Assembly (NCBI RefSeq): GCF_002155915.1
Contig: NZ_MUME01000027.1
Span: 1 to 32,494 of the forward strand
Source: Streptomyces thermovulgaris
Lineage (GTDB): Bacteria > Actinomycetota > Actinomycetes > Streptomycetales > Streptomycetaceae
Length of the DNA stretch: 32,494 nucleotides
Direction of reading: 5' to 3'
How positions within the stretch are numbered: the first letter of the stretch is position 1; each line of letters starts with the position of its first letter. Position numbers and translations under genes: made by a program. Positions 7,669 through 16,000 of the stretch are shown in pieces. The notes below the pieces were generated by a model. The model was not told the DNA's origin and ran no database searches. It saw only the letters and a list, made by a program, of their open reading frames with translations.

Positions 7669-8535
7669 TCAGACGTCTCGTTTCTGCAGCAGTACGCAGG
7701 CGACGGCGAAGGCGGCGGCCGTCATGCCCAGGATGATCCACAGCGAGTCCCAGCCGGACGGGCCGGAGTCCCTGAGCGTGGCGCCGGTGTTGGCGTAGAA
7801 GACGGCCATCTGGCTGGGGATCGAGTAGTCGAACAGCGCGTCCCGCAGCTTCTCCAGCGACTCCACCTGCATGAACGCCGCGAGGACCAGCGGGGCGAGC
7901 ACCACACCGATCATGAGGGTGATGGCGCCCGCCGAGTGCCGCAGAATCGCGCCCACCGCCAGGGAGAGCAGGCCGAGCATGGCCAGGTAGAGGCTGATGC
8001 CGAGCGTGCCCCTGAGCCACTCCTCGCCGGTCGGCTGCCGGGCGCCGGTGCCGTCGAGCAGGGCCGTGTGCACCAGGGCGACGAGCCCGGCGGAGAACAG
8101 GGTGGTGGTGAAGGCGACGAGGAAGAACACCACGGCCTTCGCCGCGAGCACCCGGATGCGGCTCGGGCAGGCCGTCATCGTGGTGCGGATCATGCCGGTG
8201 CCGTACTCCGAGGCCACGGTCAGCACACCGAGCGTGATGATGCAGACGCTGCCGACCAGCAGCCCGAAGAAGCCGAACGCCAGCGGATTCTCGCTGCCGT
8301 GGAACTCCGAGGGCACCCTGACGATGGCCCAGGCGATCAGCGCCCCCATGCCGAGCACGATCAGCATGTAGATGCCGAGGGTCCACACCGTGGACCGCAC
8401 CGATCTGATCTTCGTCCACTCCGAGACGATGGCGTGTCCCAGATGGGCGCGCACCACGGGGATCGGCGAGGTGTAGCCGCTCTCCCAGGAGGGCGGCGCG
8501 GCCTGCTGCGGCAGCGGAGTCTGCGGTGTGCTCAT
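7669..8535 (-). CDS. ABC-2 type transporter permease (second pair)
   Basis: This 288-residue integral membrane protein is the permease partner of the ATPase encoded just upstream. It has a soluble Pro-rich start (MSTPQTPLPQQAAPPSWE), then SEWTKIRSVRSTVWTLGIYM, the usual entry of this actinobacterial permease family, and about six hydrophobic segments. These include FGFFGLLVGSVCIITLGVLT, VVFFLVAFTTTLFSAGLVAL and the last helix SLWIILGMTAAAFAVACVLL; it ends QKRDV. The ATG at 8535 overlaps the ATPase stop by four bases (ATGA), so translation is probably coupled. It is a paralog of the permease at 9815-10582. The substrate is unknown; similar pairs export peptides, drugs or lipids. Confidence 0.9.
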   Translation of the reverse strand: MSTPQTPLPQQAAPPSWESGYTSPIPVVRAHLGHAIVSEWTKIRSVRSTVWTLGIYMLIVLGMGALIAWAIVRVPSEFHGSENPLAFGFFGLLVGSVCIITLGVLTVASEYGTGMIRTTMTACPSRIRVLAAKAVVFFLVAFTTTLFSAGLVALVHTALLDGTGARQPTGEEWLRGTLGISLYLAMLGLLSLAVGAILRHSAGAITLMIGVVLAPLVLAAFMQVESLEKLRDALFDYSIPSQMAVFYANTGATLRDSGPSGWDSLWIILGMTAAAFAVACVLLQKRDV

Positions 8536-9701
8536 CGGGCGTCCTCGGACGGGGCGGAGTCGGCGGGGTCGGCGGCGGAGGCGGCGACCGGCGCGGACGG
8601 CTGCTCGGCCGGGGCGGCGGGCCGGCCGGACGTCCCGGAGGACTGGGCCGTGTCCGGGGCGGACGCACGCTCGTCCCGCTGCGGCGGCGGTGGGACGTAC
8701 CAGCCGGGCTGGCCCTGGCCGGGAACCGGCAGGGGCGGCTCGGCGCCGGGCGGCAGGGGCTGCATCAGACCGGCCTTCTGGTCGGCGGTCGAACGGTAGT
8801 CGACGGCCTCCTGGGTCATCCGCATGTACGCCTCCTCCAGCGAGGCCTGGTGCGGCGACAGCTCCCACAGGCGGACGCCCGCCTCGTGCGCGAGGTCGCT
8901 GATGCGGGGCAGCGGCAGCCCCGTCACCCGCAGCGCGCCGTCCTGCTCGGGCAGCACATGCGCGCCCGCCTCCGTCAGCACGGACGTCAGCTTCTCCCGC
9001 TGCTGCGGCTCGGTGTCGGGCGTGCGGACCCGGGCGAAGCCCGCGGAGTTCGCGGCGATGAAGTCCTTCACGCTCATGTCGGCGAGCAGCCGCCCCCGCC
9101 CGATGACGATCAGATGGTCGGCGGTGAGCGCCATCTCGCTCATGAGATGGCTGGAGACGAACACGGTCCGTCCCTCCGCCGCCAGCGACTTCATCAGATT
9201 GCGGACCCAGAGGATGCCCTCGGGGTCGAGACCGTTGACCGGCTCGTCGAACAGCAGCACCTGCGGGTCGCCCAGCAGCGCGGCGGCGATGCCGAGCCGC
9301 TGGCCCATGCCGAGGGAGAAGCCCCTGGACCGCTTCTTCGCCACGTCGTGCAGCCCGACCACGCCCAGCACCTCGTCCACCCGGCGGGCCGGGATGCCGG
9401 AGAGCTGGGCCAGGCACAGCAGATGGTTGCGCGCGCTGCGTCCGCCGTGCACGGCCTTGGCGTCCAGCAGCGCGCCGACCTGGCGGGGCGCGTTCGGCAG
9501 TTCGCGGTAGGGACGGCCGCAGATCGTCACCGTTCCGGCGGTGGGGTTGTCCAGACCCAGGATCATCCGCATGGTCGTCGACTTGCCCGAGCCGTTCGGT
9601 CCCAGGAAGCCGGTGACCGCGCCGGGACGCACCTGGAACGAGAGGTTGTCCACGGCGAGCTTGTCGCCGTAGCGCTTGGTCAGGCCGACTGCCTCGATCA
9701 T
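8532..9701 (-). CDS. ABC transporter ATP-binding protein (second pair)
   Basis: This 389-residue ATPase energises the permease encoded immediately downstream. It shows a complete nucleotide-binding domain: Walker A GPNGSGKST, ABC signature FSLGMGQRLGIA, Walker B VLLFDEPVNGLD, and H-loop VFVSSHLMSEM. A DUF4162-like region follows. The last 75 or so residues are a disordered Pro/Ala/Gln/Ser tail that the paralogous ATPase at 10586-11572 has only in short form. The start is MIEAVGLTKRYG at ATG 9701; a GTG three codons upstream (9710) is an alternative, and neither has a good Shine-Dalgarno. The upstream gap (9702-9814) separates it from the first pair. Confidence 0.92.
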   Translation of the reverse strand: MIEAVGLTKRYGDKLAVDNLSFQVRPGAVTGFLGPNGSGKSTTMRMILGLDNPTAGTVTICGRPYRELPNAPRQVGALLDAKAVHGGRSARNHLLCLAQLSGIPARRVDEVLGVVGLHDVAKKRSRGFSLGMGQRLGIAAALLGDPQVLLFDEPVNGLDPEGILWVRNLMKSLAAEGRTVFVSSHLMSEMALTADHLIVIGRGRLLADMSVKDFIAANSAGFARVRTPDTEPQQREKLTSVLTEAGAHVLPEQDGALRVTGLPLPRISDLAHEAGVRLWELSPHQASLEEAYMRMTQEAVDYRSTADQKAGLMQPLPPGAEPPLPVPGQGQPGWYVPPPPQRDERASAPDTAQSSGTSGRPAAPAEQPSAPVAASAADPADSAPSEDAR

Positions 9702-9814
9702 GCTCCGCACCCATCGAAAGGTTCAGGACAGCGGGACACACGCCCCCGCAAGGGTTAGGAGGATAACCGGGCGCCAATGGTTCCACCCAGGAGAGGAGAC
9801 AGGGCTCCCGGCCG
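9702..9814 (-). promoter_or_regulatory. Spacer between the two ABC pairs with a small inverted repeat
   Basis: The 113-bp gap contains GGTTA-ggagga-TAACC (9753-9768), a 5-bp-arm inverted repeat, and a short GCGGG/CCCGC pair nearby. A promoter or operator for the second pair may sit here, but no convincing -35/-10 pair could be assigned, so read-through from the first pair is equally possible. Confidence 0.3.
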
Positions 9815-10582
9815 TCAGGCGTCCCGCTTCCGCAGCAGCAGATAACCGCCGGCGAGCGCCGCGATCACCCACAGCGCCATGATCCCCAGCCCGCCCCAGG
9901 GGCCGTAGGGCGTGTCGTCCCCGGCCGGGATGACCACCTGCATGATGCGGCTGCCGGCCTGGTCGGGCAGGAACTGGCCGAACTTCTTCGTCGCCGGGAC
10001 GGCGCCGAGGATGCCGGAGATCAGGAAGAAGAACGGCATCAGGATGCCCAGCGACAGCATCGGCGAGCGCAGCATCGCGGCGATGCCCATGGAGAACATC
10101 GCGATCAGCGCCATGTACAGACCGCCGCCGATCACCGCCCGCAGCACGCCCTCCTCGCCGAGCGAGGTGCCCAGCGAGCCCAGCAGCGCCTGCCCGAGGA
10201 AGAACGCCAGGAAGCTGGTGACCATGCCGACCACGAGCGCCAGCGCGGTCGCCACCGCCACCTTGCTCGCCAGGAAGACGCCGCGCTGCGGCACGGCGGC
10301 CAGGGAGGTGCGGATCATGCCGGTGCTGTACTCGTTGGTCACCACCAGCACACCGAACACGATCATCGCCAGCTGGCCGAGCCCCATGCCGGCGAAGCTG
10401 ATGTAGGTCGGGTCGAAGGAGAGCCGGTCCTGCTCCCGCATGTTCTCGAACCCGTGCCGGGTCAGGGCCGACACCAGCATGCCGAGGGCGACGGTGACGA
10501 CCAGGGCCAGGGACAGGGTCCACACGGTGGACGCCACCGACCGGATCTTGGTCCACTCGGACCTGATGATCTGGGTCGTCAT
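9815..10582 (-). CDS. ABC-2 type transporter permease (first pair)
   Basis: This 255-residue permease begins MTTQIIRSEWTKIRSVASTV and has about six hydrophobic segments, for example LSLALVVTVALGMLVSAL, LGQLAMIVFGVLVVTNEY, LALVVGMVTSFLAFFLG and the last helix LGIMALWVIAALAGGYLLL, ending RKRDA. The SEWTKIRSV entry, the EYSTGMIRTSL motif and the RKRDA end are shared with the permease at 7669-8535 (EYGTGMIRTTM, QKRDV), so the two are duplicates. It starts 3 bases after the ATPase stop and has GAAGGAGAG within the ATPase 3' end as ribosome binding site. The substrate is unknown. Confidence 0.9.
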   Translation of the reverse strand: MTTQIIRSEWTKIRSVASTVWTLSLALVVTVALGMLVSALTRHGFENMREQDRLSFDPTYISFAGMGLGQLAMIVFGVLVVTNEYSTGMIRTSLAAVPQRGVFLASKVAVATALALVVGMVTSFLAFFLGQALLGSLGTSLGEEGVLRAVIGGGLYMALIAMFSMGIAAMLRSPMLSLGILMPFFFLISGILGAVPATKKFGQFLPDQAGSRIMQVVIPAGDDTPYGPWGGLGIMALWVIAALAGGYLLLRKRDA

Positions 10583-10585
10583 GGC

Positions 10586-11572
10586 TCAGCTCTCCTTCTT
10601 CGTGTCCGCGGCCACGGGCTGGGCGGGCACCACGGCGGGCCCGGTCCCACCGGTCTGCTGCGCCTGCCCGGTGTGCGCGTGGTACTCCACCGACCCGGCC
10701 GTCAGCTGCATGAACGCTTCTTCCAGCGAGGACTGCTGACTGCTCAGCTCGTGCAGCACGATGCGGTGCTCGGCGGCCAGCTCACCGATGCGCTCCGCCC
10801 TGCTGCCCTCCACCTCGAGCAGCCCGCCGTCCTTCTCCACGGCCGTGATCCCGGCCGTGTGCAGCACGTCGAGCATCCGCTCGCGCTCCGGGGTGCGGAT
10901 CCGGACCCGGCACTGGGAGTTCTGCGCGATGAAGTCGGCCATGGACATGTCCGCGAGCAGCCGGCCCTGGCCGATGACCACGAGGTGATCCGCCGTCAGC
11001 GCCATCTCGCTCATCAGGTGCGAGGAGACGAACACCGTGCGGCCCTGGGCGGCCAGCGACTTCATCAGGCTGCGGATCCACTGGATGCCCTCGGGGTCGA
11101 GACCGTTGACCGGCTCGTCGAACATCAGGATCCGCGGGTCGCCGAGCAGCGCGGCGGCGATGCCGAGCCGCTGGCTCATGCCGAGGGAGAAGTTCTTCGC
11201 CTTCTTCCGCGCCACCGGGGTCAGACCGACGATGTCCAGGACCTCGTCCACCCGGCGGGCCGGGATGCCGTTGCTCTGCGCCAGGCACAGCAGATGGTTG
11301 TAGGCGCTGCGTCCGCCGTGCACGGCCTTGGCGTCCAGCAGGGCGCCGATGTACGTCAGCGGATCCTTGAGCTCCTGGTAGCGCCGACCGTCGATGCGCA
11401 CACTGCCGGCAGTGGGGTGGTCCAGGCCGAGAATCATCCGCATGGTCGTCGACTTCCCGGCGCCATTGGGTCCCAGGAAGCCGGTGACGGTGCCCGGCCG
11501 GACGGTGAAGGTGAGGTTGTCGACCGCCAGCTTGTCCCCGTAACGCTTGGTCAGCCCCTCGAGCTCGATCAT
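10586..11572 (-). CDS. ABC transporter ATP-binding protein (first pair)
   Basis: This 328-residue ATPase carries Walker A GPNGAGKST at 34-42, signature FSLGMSQRLGIA, Walker B ILMFDEPVNGLD and H-loop VFVSSHLMSEM, followed by a DUF4162-like region and a short Gln/Gly/Pro-rich tail ending AADTKKES. It is closely similar to the ATPase at 8532-9701 over the whole NBD. The start is taken as MIELEGLTKRYG (ATG 11572); GTG 11581 is an alternative. It is the first gene of the minus-strand transporter cluster. A strong hairpin (11591-11635) lies immediately upstream, between it and filP, so a promoter in the usual position would have to overlap that hairpin. Confidence 0.92.
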   Translation of the reverse strand: MIELEGLTKRYGDKLAVDNLTFTVRPGTVTGFLGPNGAGKSTTMRMILGLDHPTAGSVRIDGRRYQELKDPLTYIGALLDAKAVHGGRSAYNHLLCLAQSNGIPARRVDEVLDIVGLTPVARKKAKNFSLGMSQRLGIAAALLGDPRILMFDEPVNGLDPEGIQWIRSLMKSLAAQGRTVFVSSHLMSEMALTADHLVVIGQGRLLADMSMADFIAQNSQCRVRIRTPERERMLDVLHTAGITAVEKDGGLLEVEGSRAERIGELAAEHRIVLHELSSQQSSLEEAFMQLTAGSVEYHAHTGQAQQTGGTGPAVVPAQPVAADTKKES

Positions 11573-11590
11573 GCGCCCCACGTTAGAACA

Positions 11591-11635
11591 GTCGTGAAGC
11601 TCCCCGCCAGTTGAATGGACGGGGAGCTTTACGAC
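11591..11635. terminator. Strong hairpin between filP and the ABC operon
   Basis: The 16-base arms 11591-11606 (GTCGTGAAGCTCCCCG) and 11620-11635 pair with a single G-U wobble around a 13-base loop. It lies 34 bases downstream of the filP stop and only 18 bases before the ABC ATPase ATG (9 before the alternative GTG). It is most simply the filP terminator. Confidence 0.75.
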
Positions 11636-11669
11636 ATATCAGCCCATGCCGGACATGGTGATGCAGTCG

Positions 11670-12605
11670 TTACCGGGACTGCTGGGCGGGAACGCTGCGG
11701 GAGGCCGACTCCTCCTCGGTCGGCGAGCCGGTGGCGGCCACCGCGGCACCGGTGAGGGTCGCCAGCATCTCGCGCACGTTCGTCAGCTGGGCGTTGATGG
11801 AGTCGCGGCGGTTGGTCAGGGCCGCGAGCTCGCGCTCGGACTCCGAACGGATGCGGTCCGCCTTGGCGTTGGCGTCGGCCACGATGTCCTCGGCCTGACG
11901 CTGGGCCGTCTCCACCGTCTGGCGGGCGCGGCGCTCGGCGTCGGTGCGCAGCTTCTCGGCCTCCAGACGCAGCTGCTCGGCGCGGTGCTCGATCTCCGCC
12001 AGCCGCTTCTCCGCCTTGGCCTGACGGGCCGCCAGGTCGCGCTCGGACTGCTCGCGCCGCTTGGCGAGGTTCGTCTCGAAGTCGGCGGCGGCCTGCGCGG
12101 CCTTGGCGCGGGTCTCCTCGAAGAGGGCCTCCGCCTCCTCCCGCTTGGACTGGGCGTCCCTCTGCGCCTCGGCACGCAGCTGGGCGGCCTCGGCCTGGGC
12201 CTTTTCGATGATCCGGATGCCCTCTTCCTCGGCCTTGGCCTTGCGCTCCGCGGCGTAGGCCTCGGCGTCGTTGCGGACCTGCTGGGCCGCGGCCTCGGCC
12301 AGTTCGCGCTGCTGCTCGGCCGCGCGCCGGGCCTCCTCACGCAGATCCTTGGCCTCCTCCTCGGCGAGGCGGAGGATCTTCTCGACCCGTGCGCCGAGGC
12401 CCGCGTACGACGGTTCCGCGTCGCTGAGCTGGGCCTGGGCGTTCTGCGTCTCGAGATGGAGCTCCTCGATGCGCTTCTCCAGGGCGCTGATGCGGGCGAG
12501 AGCACTGTCGCGGTCGGAGACGAGCTTGGCAATGCGTTCGTCCACCTGAGCGCGGTCGTACCCACGCCGCACAAGCTCGAAGCCGTAGGGGGAAGTGTCG
12601 CTCAT
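11670..12605 (-). CDS. filP: Filament-forming coiled-coil cytoskeletal protein FilP
   Basis: This 311-residue protein matches Streptomyces FilP, an intermediate-filament-like protein that assembles spontaneously into filaments, sits behind the hyphal tip, interacts with DivIVA and stiffens hyphae. The sequence is coiled coil from about residue 15 to 280, dominated by Ala, Glu, Arg and Lys (for example RAEAQRDAQSKREEAEALFE). The N-terminus SPYGFELVRRGYDRAQVDER resembles the DivIVA N-terminal motif. The rod ends NRRDSINAQLTNVREMLATL, a motif shared with the C-terminus of Scy, followed by a short Ser/Gln tail. Older annotations say cellulose-binding protein. The ATG at 12605 has AGGAA upstream. 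It lies downstream of scy on the same strand but with a 426-bp gap, so it probably has its own promoter. Confidence 0.95.
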   Translation of the reverse strand: MSDTSPYGFELVRRGYDRAQVDERIAKLVSDRDSALARISALEKRIEELHLETQNAQAQLSDAEPSYAGLGARVEKILRLAEEEAKDLREEARRAAEQQRELAEAAAQQVRNDAEAYAAERKAKAEEEGIRIIEKAQAEAAQLRAEAQRDAQSKREEAEALFEETRAKAAQAAADFETNLAKRREQSERDLAARQAKAEKRLAEIEHRAEQLRLEAEKLRTDAERRARQTVETAQRQAEDIVADANAKADRIRSESERELAALTNRRDSINAQLTNVREMLATLTGAAVAATGSPTEEESASRSVPAQQSR

Positions 12606-12645
12606 GGGGTTCCTGTCGAAAGAGACCGGTGAGGTGATAGGTGGA

Positions 12646-12672
12646 ATCCTAGGCGCCGAAGCGGTGTGTCAT
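12646..12672 (-). promoter_or_regulatory. Putative filP promoter with overlapping GACAC box
   Basis: Read on the minus strand, TAGGAT (12646-12651) fits a -10 and ATGACA (12667-12672) resembles a -35, but the 15-base spacer is short. GACAC, the core reported for the developmental regulator WhiA, is present on the minus strand at 12666-12670, over the -35, and on the plus strand at 12702-12706, giving a 7-bp inverted repeat (GTGTCAT/ATGACAC). Confidence 0.4.
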
Positions 12673-12962
12673 CGAGCGGATACGTGTTTGATCTGGAGAA
12701 TGACACCTCTTTTGAGTGGCTGACCGTCGGAAGCCTTGCCAAGAAGCAGGGCAAAGCCCCGCGAAGGGCAGGAATCCGGCCGTCCGGCGCGAGGGCCGCC
12801 CGGCGGATCCCGCCGCGGGCGCGGGGCCGGCATGCTCCGTCAGGGTTCTGCGGGCAGGGAGCCGTGGCGGTGTGCTGCCGCCGTCCGCCCCGGGCCCCAT
12901 GAGCAGGAGGACCCCATCGCGTCGACTTCCTCCTCCGCCGTGCCCGTGTCACGCACCGGACC

Positions 12963-12985
12963 CCGCCCGGAGCGCGCCCGGGCGG
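12963..12985 (-). terminator. Terminator candidate after scy
   Basis: An 8-bp perfect stem (CCGCCCGG with CCGGGCGG) with a 7-base loop, 46 bases beyond the scy stop codon. Confidence 0.5.
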
Positions 12986-13031
12986 CTGTGCCGGGCACCA
13001 CGGCCTTGTCCCGGCCCGCGCCGCCGGACGG

Positions 13032-16000
13032 CTAGCCCTCCGACGACTTGCCGCCCGACCGGGGTGCTCCCACGCCCGCCTTGATGCCGCCGTCCTTGCC
13101 GGACGGCGGGGCCTCGAACGACTCCAGCGCCTCCAGGACGTCCTGGACCCGGGAGATCTCGGCGTTGATGTCCTCGCGCCGGCGCATCAGGATCTCCAGC
13201 TCGCGCTTGCCCTCCTCGACCGTGCGCCGCGCCTCGCGGACCGCCTCGGCCTTCAGCTCCTCGGCCTCCTTGACGAGCTTCGCCTTCTTCTGCTCGGCCT
13301 CCTTCAGCAGCGTCTCGGCCTTCTTCACCGCGGCGATGCGCACCTTGCCGGCCTCGGTGTTGGCCTCCGAGACGATCTCCTTGGCCTTGGCCTGCGCCTT
13401 GGCCAGCTGCTCCTCGGCCGCCTTGATGAGCGCGTCGCAGCGGTCGCCGGTCGACTTCATCGTCTCGGCGGCCTCGCGGCGGGCCCGCTCGTGCAGCTCC
13501 TCGATCTCGCGGGTCAGACGCTCGCGCAGCTCCTCCGCGCGCTCCCGGATCTGGGTGGCGTCCCGGCGGGCACCGACGAGCAGCTCGTCCGCGTCCGCAC
13601 GGGCCTTCTCCACCGTCGCGGTGCCCTCGATCCTCGCCTCGGACAGGATCCGCTCGGCCTCCTTGCGGGCCGCGCCCACCATCGTGTCGGCCTGGGACTC
13701 CGCCTCCGCCTTCGTCTCGACCGCGCTCGCCTGCGCCTCGGCGAGCAGCTTGTCGGCCTCGGCCGTGGTCTCCGTGATGAGCTTGTCGACCTGCTCGGCG
13801 GCCTCCGAACGCCGCTTGTTGGCCTCCTGGCGGGCCTCGTCCAGGGTCCGCTCGGCCTCCGCGCGGGCCTCGGCGACCAGCCGCTCGGCCTCCTCCGCCG
13901 CCTCGGCCCTGACCCGTTCGGCCTCCTTGCGGATCCGCTCGGCGTGCGTCTGCGCGGAGCCCACCGTCTCGGCGGCCTCGGCACGCAGCCGCTCCGCGTC
14001 CCCGGTGGCGTCGGAGATCAGCTTCTCCGCCTCGGCGACGGACTCGGCCCGGATCCGGTCCGCCTCCGAGCGCGCCTCGGAGACGAGCGTGTCCGCCTGG
14101 GCCGCCGCCTCCGAGCGGATGCGGTTGGCGTCCTCGCGGGCCTCCGCGCGGGTGCGCGAGGCGTCCTGCTCGGCCCGGGCGACGGTCTCGGAGGCCTCCG
14201 TGCGCGCCCGCTGGGCGTGCTCGGCGGCCTCGGTGCGGATCCGCTCCGCCTCCGCGATCGCTTCGGAGACCGTGCGCTCGGCCTCGGCCTTGGCGGCCTC
14301 GGCCTCCTCCTGCGCCTCGCGCCGCATCCGGCTGGCGTCCTCGCCGGCCCGCTCCCGCTCGGCGTAGGCGTCGGTGCGGACCCGGTCCGCCTCCTCCTCG
14401 GCCTCCTTGCGGGTGCGCTCCGCGGCGTGCTCGGCGGCCGAGCGCAGCCCGGCGATCTCCTCCTGCGCCTGCTCGTGCAGCCCGGCCACGGAGTCCCGCA
14501 CCTGCTGGGCGTGCTGCTCGGCGGCGGACACCAGCTCGGTGGCGCGCCGGTCGGCCTCCTCCACCAGCCGGGTGGCCTCGGCCTCCGCCTCCTCCACGCG
14601 CTTGCGCGCGGAGGCCAGCAGCTCCTCGCTCTGCTCGCGGGCCCGCTCGCGCTCCTGGTCGGCCTCCGTCCGCGCGGCACCGAGCAGTTCCTCGGCCTCG
14701 CGGCGGCGCCGGGCCGCCTCCTCCTGGGCGGCGGCCAGCGTCTCGGACGCCTCCGTGCCCAGCCGCTCGGCCGCGGCCTGGGCCTCCGTACGGATCCGGT
14801 CCGCGGTCTCCTGGGCCTCCGTCCGGAGCCGCTCGGCCTCGGCGGCGGCCTCCGAGCGCAGCCGTACGGCGAGGGCCTCGCCCTCCGCGCGGGAGGCGGA
14901 GGCCTCGGCGGCGGCCTCGGTGCGCAGCCGTTCGGCCTCCTCCTCCGCCTGCTGCCGCAGCGTCCGGATCCGCTCGGCGGCCTCGGTGCGCAGCCGCTCG
15001 ACCTCCTCCGTGGCCTCCCGGCGGATCCGGGCGGCCTCCTCGCGGGCGTCGGTCAGCGCCTGCTCGGCGGCGGCGAGACGCTCCTCGGCCTCGGTGCGCA
15101 GCCGCTCGGCCTCCTCGGCGGCCTCCGCCCGCCGGGCCGCCGCCGCCTGCTCGGCCTCCTCGCGCAGCTCGCGTGCGGCCCGCTCGGCCTCCGTCCTGAC
15201 GGCCTCGGCCTGCTTCTCGGCCTCCTCGCGCTGCTTCTCGGCCTCCTTGCGGGTGCGCTGCAGGGTCTCCTCGGCCTGCCGGCGCAGCGTGGTGGCCCGC
15301 TCGATGGCCTCGGTGCGGACCTTCTCGCTGTCGGTCTGCGCGGTGGTGCGCAGCTCGTCGGCGTCCGCCTTCGCCTTGGCCAGCAGCTCCTCGGCGGACT
15401 TGGCCGCCTCCTCGATCTGCGCCACGGCCTCCTTGCGGGCCTCGGCGCGGATCTTCTCGCCCTCGGCGACCGCCTCGGCCCGCAGCTGCTCGGCCTCGCC
15501 GCGCAGCCGGCGGGCCTCCTCCTGCAGCTCGACCGTCTTGGCGCGGTACTCCTTGGTGTCGTCCTTGGCGGCGCCCTTGAGCTGCTCGGCGATGCTCTGC
15601 GCCTCCTTGCGGATCCGCTCGGCCTCCGCCTCGGCCTCCTTGCGGATCCGCTCGGCCTCCTCGGCCGCGGCCCGGGTGGTCCGCCGGGCGTCCTCCGAGG
15701 CCTTGTTCAGCACGTCCTCGGCGGTCTTCGCCGCCTTGGACAGCTGGGTCGCGCTCTCCTCGGCGGTGATCGTGCGGGCCTTCTCGGCGGCCTCCGCGAC
15801 GATCTTCTCCGCCTCGGCGCGGGCGTCCGCGATCACCTGCTCGGCCTCGGCCTTAGTGGCCTCGGCCTCCTTGGTGGCCTCCTCGACCAGCCGGGCGACC
15901 TGCTCCTTGGCCGTGCGCGTGCGCTGCTCGTTCGTGGCCTCGGCGGTGGCCAGCGTCTTGGCCGCGGTCTCCTTGGCCTCGGCGACCAGCTTCTCCGCCT

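Larger units (their letters stand above)
12606..13031 (-). other. 426-bp region between scy and filP
   Basis: The region holds the putative filP promoter (12646-12706) near its filP side and a scy terminator candidate at 12963-12985. Between them is GC-rich sequence with short open frames that have no ribosome binding site or recognisable protein character; I call no gene there. Confidence 0.5.

Noticed and set aside
12666-13084. Short plus-strand open frames between filP and scy
   Set aside because: No ribosome binding site, no conserved motif, Arg/Pro/Ala composition typical of random GC-rich frames.
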